A stretch of DNA of 64,000 nucleotides from WTFY01 sp965205275 (lineage in GTDB: Bacteria > Pseudomonadota > Gammaproteobacteria > UBA4575): the NCBI GenBank assembly GCA_965205275.1, contig OZ242168.1, positions 372,001 to 436,000 on the forward strand. The letters are read 5' to 3'. This document shows positions 61,608-64,000 of the stretch, in pieces; positions within the stretch are counted from its first letter, which is position 1, and the number at the start of each line of letters is the position of its first letter. A model generated the notes under the pieces. The model was not told the DNA's origin and did no database searches. It worked only from the letters and a program-made list of their open reading frames with translations. The translations under genes and the position numbers were made by a program.

Positions 61608-62000
61608 ATGATTAATCAGAACAGGCCACTGTCACCGCATTTGCAGATTTATCGCTGGCCCCTTGCCATGATTATCTCGATACTTCATCGAATCACAGGG
61701 GCAGCTCTTGCCATGGGCGCGCTGTTGCTAGTTATGATACTGGTTTCCGTTGCAGCAGGCCCGGCAGCGTACGAGGTGTTACGGGATTACACTTCAAGTA
61801 CCCTGGGCCAGATATTTCTGATTTTGTGGACCGTAGCTTTGTTTTTACACCTGTTCAACGGGGTGCGTCATCTGTTTTTTGACGCAGGCTATGGTTTTGG
61901 GATTGACGCTACAAGAAACTCGGGAATTCTGGTTTTGCTTGCAACCCTTCTGCTTACGGTGGCGGTCTGGTCGGTTGCCTGGCTGAGCTGCAGGGTCTAG
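61608..62000 (+). CDS. sdhC: Succinate dehydrogenase cytochrome b556 subunit
   Basis: Membrane anchor of 130 residues with three transmembrane helices. SPHLQIYRWPLAMIISILHRITG carries the quinone-site Ser/Arg region, and the haem His is in FLHLFNGVRHLFFD. It anchors complex II and passes electrons to ubiquinone. AGGA precedes the ATG. First gene of sdhC-sdhD-sdhA; the upstream 190 bp, before divergent ygfZ, should carry the promoter. Confidence 0.93.
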   Translation: MINQNRPLSPHLQIYRWPLAMIISILHRITGAALAMGALLLVMILVSVAAGPAAYEVLRDYTSSTLGQIFLILWTVALFLHLFNGVRHLFFDAGYGFGIDATRNSGILVLLATLLLTVAVWSVAWLSCRV

Positions 62001-62009
62001 CACAAAGGT

Positions 62010-62375
62010 ATGTCATTACGAACACTGTTGTCCGGGATACCGGGCATTGGCAAGGAAGCGGTTGTGCACTGGTGGATGCAGCGCCTTACGGCTGTAGTGC
62101 TGGTACCGCTTGTTATCTGGTTTGCGTTTGCTGTAGCCCTGCTGGGAGGCGCAAGTTATGAGACGGTTGCAAGATGGTTACAGTCTCCAGTTGTAGCAAC
62201 GCTTCTGGTGTTATTTATCGCGGTAACTTTCTATCACACAAAACTTGGTCTGCAGGTCATTATCGAAGATTATGTTGGTGGATGGTTGAAGGCTGCTTCG
62301 TTAATTCTGCTGAACCTTATCTGTATCCTGCTAACAGCAGTCGGGATTGTTGCACTCCTGAAAATCGTTTTATAA
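62010..62375 (+). CDS. sdhD: Succinate dehydrogenase hydrophobic anchor subunit
   Basis: Membrane anchor of 121 residues with three helices. VVHWWMQRLTAVVLVPLVIW and FYHTKLGLQVIIEDYVGG (haem His, quinone-site Asp/Tyr) are typical. It lies 9 bp after sdhC and ends 9 bp before sdhA. Pairs with SdhC to hold one haem b. Confidence 0.92.
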   Translation: MSLRTLLSGIPGIGKEAVVHWWMQRLTAVVLVPLVIWFAFAVALLGGASYETVARWLQSPVVATLLVLFIAVTFYHTKLGLQVIIEDYVGGWLKAASLILLNLICILLTAVGIVALLKIVL

Positions 62376-62384
62376 AGAAATCAA

Positions 62385-64000
62385 ATGGGCGAAGCATACA
62401 AGTTGACCGAGCATGCCTACGATGTGGTGGTGGTCGGTGCAGGAGGTGCCGGACTGCGTGCAACCCTGGGTATGACGGCAAGTGGACTTTCGACTGCATG
62501 CATTACCAAGGTGTTTCCAACCCGAAGCCATACCGTAGCTGCACAGGGCGGGATGAGCGCAGCACTTGCTAATATGGGTGAGGATGATTGGCGCTGGCAT
62601 ATGTATGACACGGTTAAGGGCTCTGACTGGCTGGGAGATCAGGATGCCATTGAATACATGTGTCGTGAGGCCATTCCGGCTGTTGTAGAGCTGGAGCATT
62701 ATGGAGTTCCGTTTTCACGTACCGAAGATGGACGTATTTATCAGCGGCCTTTTGGAGGCATGACCACCCGCTTTGGGGAGGGCATTGCACAAAGGACCTG
62801 TGCTGCCGCCGACAGAACGGGTCATGCAATTCTGCATACGCTGTACCAGCAGTCCCTGAAGCACAACGCAGAATTTTTTATTGAATACTTTGCGATTGAT
62901 TTGCTTATGGATGATGACGGTGCATGCAAAGGTGTGTTCGCGTGGGACCTTGCGACCGGTGAGTTGCATGTTTTCCGTGCCCATATGGTGCTGCTTGCCA
63001 CAGGCGGTTATGGGCGTGCCTATTTTTCCTGCACTTCTGCACATACCTGCACGGGCGATGGCAATGCCATGGTGTTACGTGCCGGGCTGCCATTGCAGGA
63101 TATGGAATTTGTGCAGTTTCATCCCACTGGAATTTATGGTTCAGGGTGTCTGATTACAGAAGGTGTGCGAGGTGAGGGTGGGTATTTGACGAATTCAGAG
63201 GGTGAGCGCTTTATGGAACGGTATGCGCCCAACGCAAAAGACCTTGCATCACGTGATGTGGTAAGCCGCTCCATGACCATTGAAATCAATGAAGGCCGCG
63301 GGGTTGGAGAAGAGAAGGATCATATCCATCTGCATCTGGAGCATCTGGGTGCCGATCTGATTAGTGCGAAGCTTCCGGGTATTGCAGAGTCTGCCAGGAT
63401 TTTCGCAGGCATCGATGTAACCCGGAAACCCATACCGGTTTTGCCGACAGTCCATTACAACATGGGCGGGATTCCAACGAATTATCAGGGTGAGGTGGTA
63501 ACGCTGAAAGACGGAAATCCTGATTATGTAATACCCGGTCTGATGGCAATCGGTGAGGCAGCCTGTGTATCGGTACATGGCGCCAATCGCTTAGGCTCAA
63601 ATTCCCTGCTGGACCTGATCGTATTTGGCAGGGCGGCGGCCTTGCGTGCCGTGGAGTTGGTGAAGCCTGGACAGCCGCATGGCAAGCTGAAGGATACTAC
63701 GGTGGATACGGTGCTGGAGCGCTTTGATAAACTGCGTTATGCCGATGGCGACATTGAAACCGCAAAGCTGCGCATTGAAATGCAAAAAACGATGCAAAAT
63801 CATGCTGCGGTGTTCAGAACAGGAGAATTGATAGAAAAAGGACTCATCAAGCTCAGGGAGCTGTTCACCCAGATGCGTGACATGAAGGTAACCGACCGTT
63901 CCATGATCTGGAATACGGATCTGGTGGAAGCCATCGAGTTAAACAATTTAATGCCTCAGGCTATCGCTACCGCGCAATCTGCATTGAATCGCACTGAAAG
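62385..64000 (+). CDS. sdhA: Succinate dehydrogenase flavoprotein subunit, 3'-truncated by window edge
   Basis: Catalytic subunit of complex II that oxidises succinate to fumarate with covalent FAD. From ATG 62385 the frame is open to the end of the window (about 538 of roughly 590 residues). Motifs: FAD-binding VVVVGAGGAGLRATLG, FPTRSHTVAAQGGMSAAL (flavinylation His), ITEGVRGEGGYLTNSEG, the active-site DLASRDVVSRSM and GANRLGSNSLLDLIVFG. sdhB presumably follows outside. Confidence 0.96.
   Translation, partial: MGEAYKLTEHAYDVVVVGAGGAGLRATLGMTASGLSTACITKVFPTRSHTVAAQGGMSAALANMGEDDWRWHMYDTVKGSDWLGDQDAIEYMCREAIPAVVELEHYGVPFSRTEDGRIYQRPFGGMTTRFGEGIAQRTCAAADRTGHAILHTLYQQSLKHNAEFFIEYFAIDLLMDDDGACKGVFAWDLATGELHVFRAHMVLLATGGYGRAYFSCTSAHTCTGDGNAMVLRAGLPLQDMEFVQFHPTGIYGSGCLITEGVRGEGGYLTNSEGERFMERYAPNAKDLASRDVVSRSMTIEINEGRGVGEEKDHIHLHLEHLGADLISAKLPGIAESARIFAGIDVTRKPIPVLPTVHYNMGGIPTNYQGEVVTLKDGNPDYVIPGLMAIGEAACVSVHGANRLGSNSLLDLIVFGRAAALRAVELVKPGQPHGKLKDTTVDTVLERFDKLRYADGDIETAKLRIEMQKTMQNHAAVFRTGELIEKGLIKLRELFTQMRDMKVTDRSMIWNTDLVEAIELNNLMPQAIATAQSALNRTE

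Overview
The window looks like part of the chromosome of a gammaproteobacterial methylotroph of moderate, slightly AT-leaning composition. The gammaproteobacterial signs are the orders tRNA-Ser/ffs/dnaX/ybaB/recR and rpoE/rseA/rseB/mucD/lepA, together with orn, ygfZ, an sdhC-sdhD-sdhA order and an RF2 gene with its programmed frameshift. The methylotrophic signs are genes for almost the whole tetrahydromethanopterin (H4MPT) and methanofuran linked C1 pathway and for making both cofactors, plus a methanethiol oxidase locus. No methane monooxygenase, methanol dehydrogenase or RuBisCO gene is seen here, so the primary growth substrate is not settled by this window.

Layout. 1-5.2 kb: 3' part of icd, a DUF1820 gene, tRNA-Ser, SRP RNA, dnaX-ybaB-recR, orn. 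5.2-12.6 kb: nadB (reverse), then the envelope-stress operon rpoE-rseA-rseB-mucD with a sigma-E-like promoter, and lepA. 12.6-20.4 kb: metallo-beta-lactamase fold hydrolase, folP, a DUF938 methyltransferase, a membrane protein, a haem-handling HmuS protein, an orphan HvfA-type EGKCG-repeat precursor peptide, folD, a cupin and a pterin-carbinolamine dehydratase. 20.4-25.8 kb: methanethiol oxidase (SBP56 family) with two SCO proteins, a MauG-like dihaem protein and a TlpA-like thioredoxin. 25.9-27.6 kb: a DUF4242 gene and a frameshifted outer-membrane protein gene of unlike composition.

27.9-35 kb: a formylmethanofuran dehydrogenase/formyltransferase cluster (FwdD-like, FhcB, FhcA, Ftr/FhcD, FhcC) followed by a 7Fe ferredoxin and an FprA-type ferredoxin-NADP reductase. 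35-37.3 kb: a TnpB remnant, a small alpha-beta-barrel-like protein and cysS. 37.8-45.6 kb: RFAP synthase, mtdB, orf7, mch, orf17, a Na+/H+ antiporter, orf5 and fae, closed by a strong terminator. 45.6-47.4 kb: gene-poor DNA around a glutathione S-transferase. 47.4-57.4 kb: the rest of the cofactor genes (HisA-like protein, orfY, orf19, pabB, orf21, an RND/MMPL exporter, then on the reverse strand orf20, a DUF447 gene and orf22). 57.6-64 kb: prfB, lysS, ygfZ, sdhC, sdhD and the 5' part of sdhA.

How they fit together (inference from family knowledge): methanethiol oxidase would release formaldehyde, sulfide and peroxide. Fae joins formaldehyde to H4MPT, MtdB and Mch oxidise it to formyl-H4MPT, and Ftr passes the formyl group to methanofuran for release as formate or oxidation to CO2. 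The Fwd-type cluster is the most interesting part. Its B subunit keeps an N-terminal cysteine motif and a Cys in the TCEAQ segment, and a separate FwdD-type pterin-binding subunit precedes it. With a ferredoxin and a ferredoxin-NADP reductase downstream, this points to a possibly redox-active, Mo/W-dependent complex rather than only a formyl hydrolase. The second notable item is the HvfA-like peptide with six EGKCG motifs and no modifying enzymes beside it.
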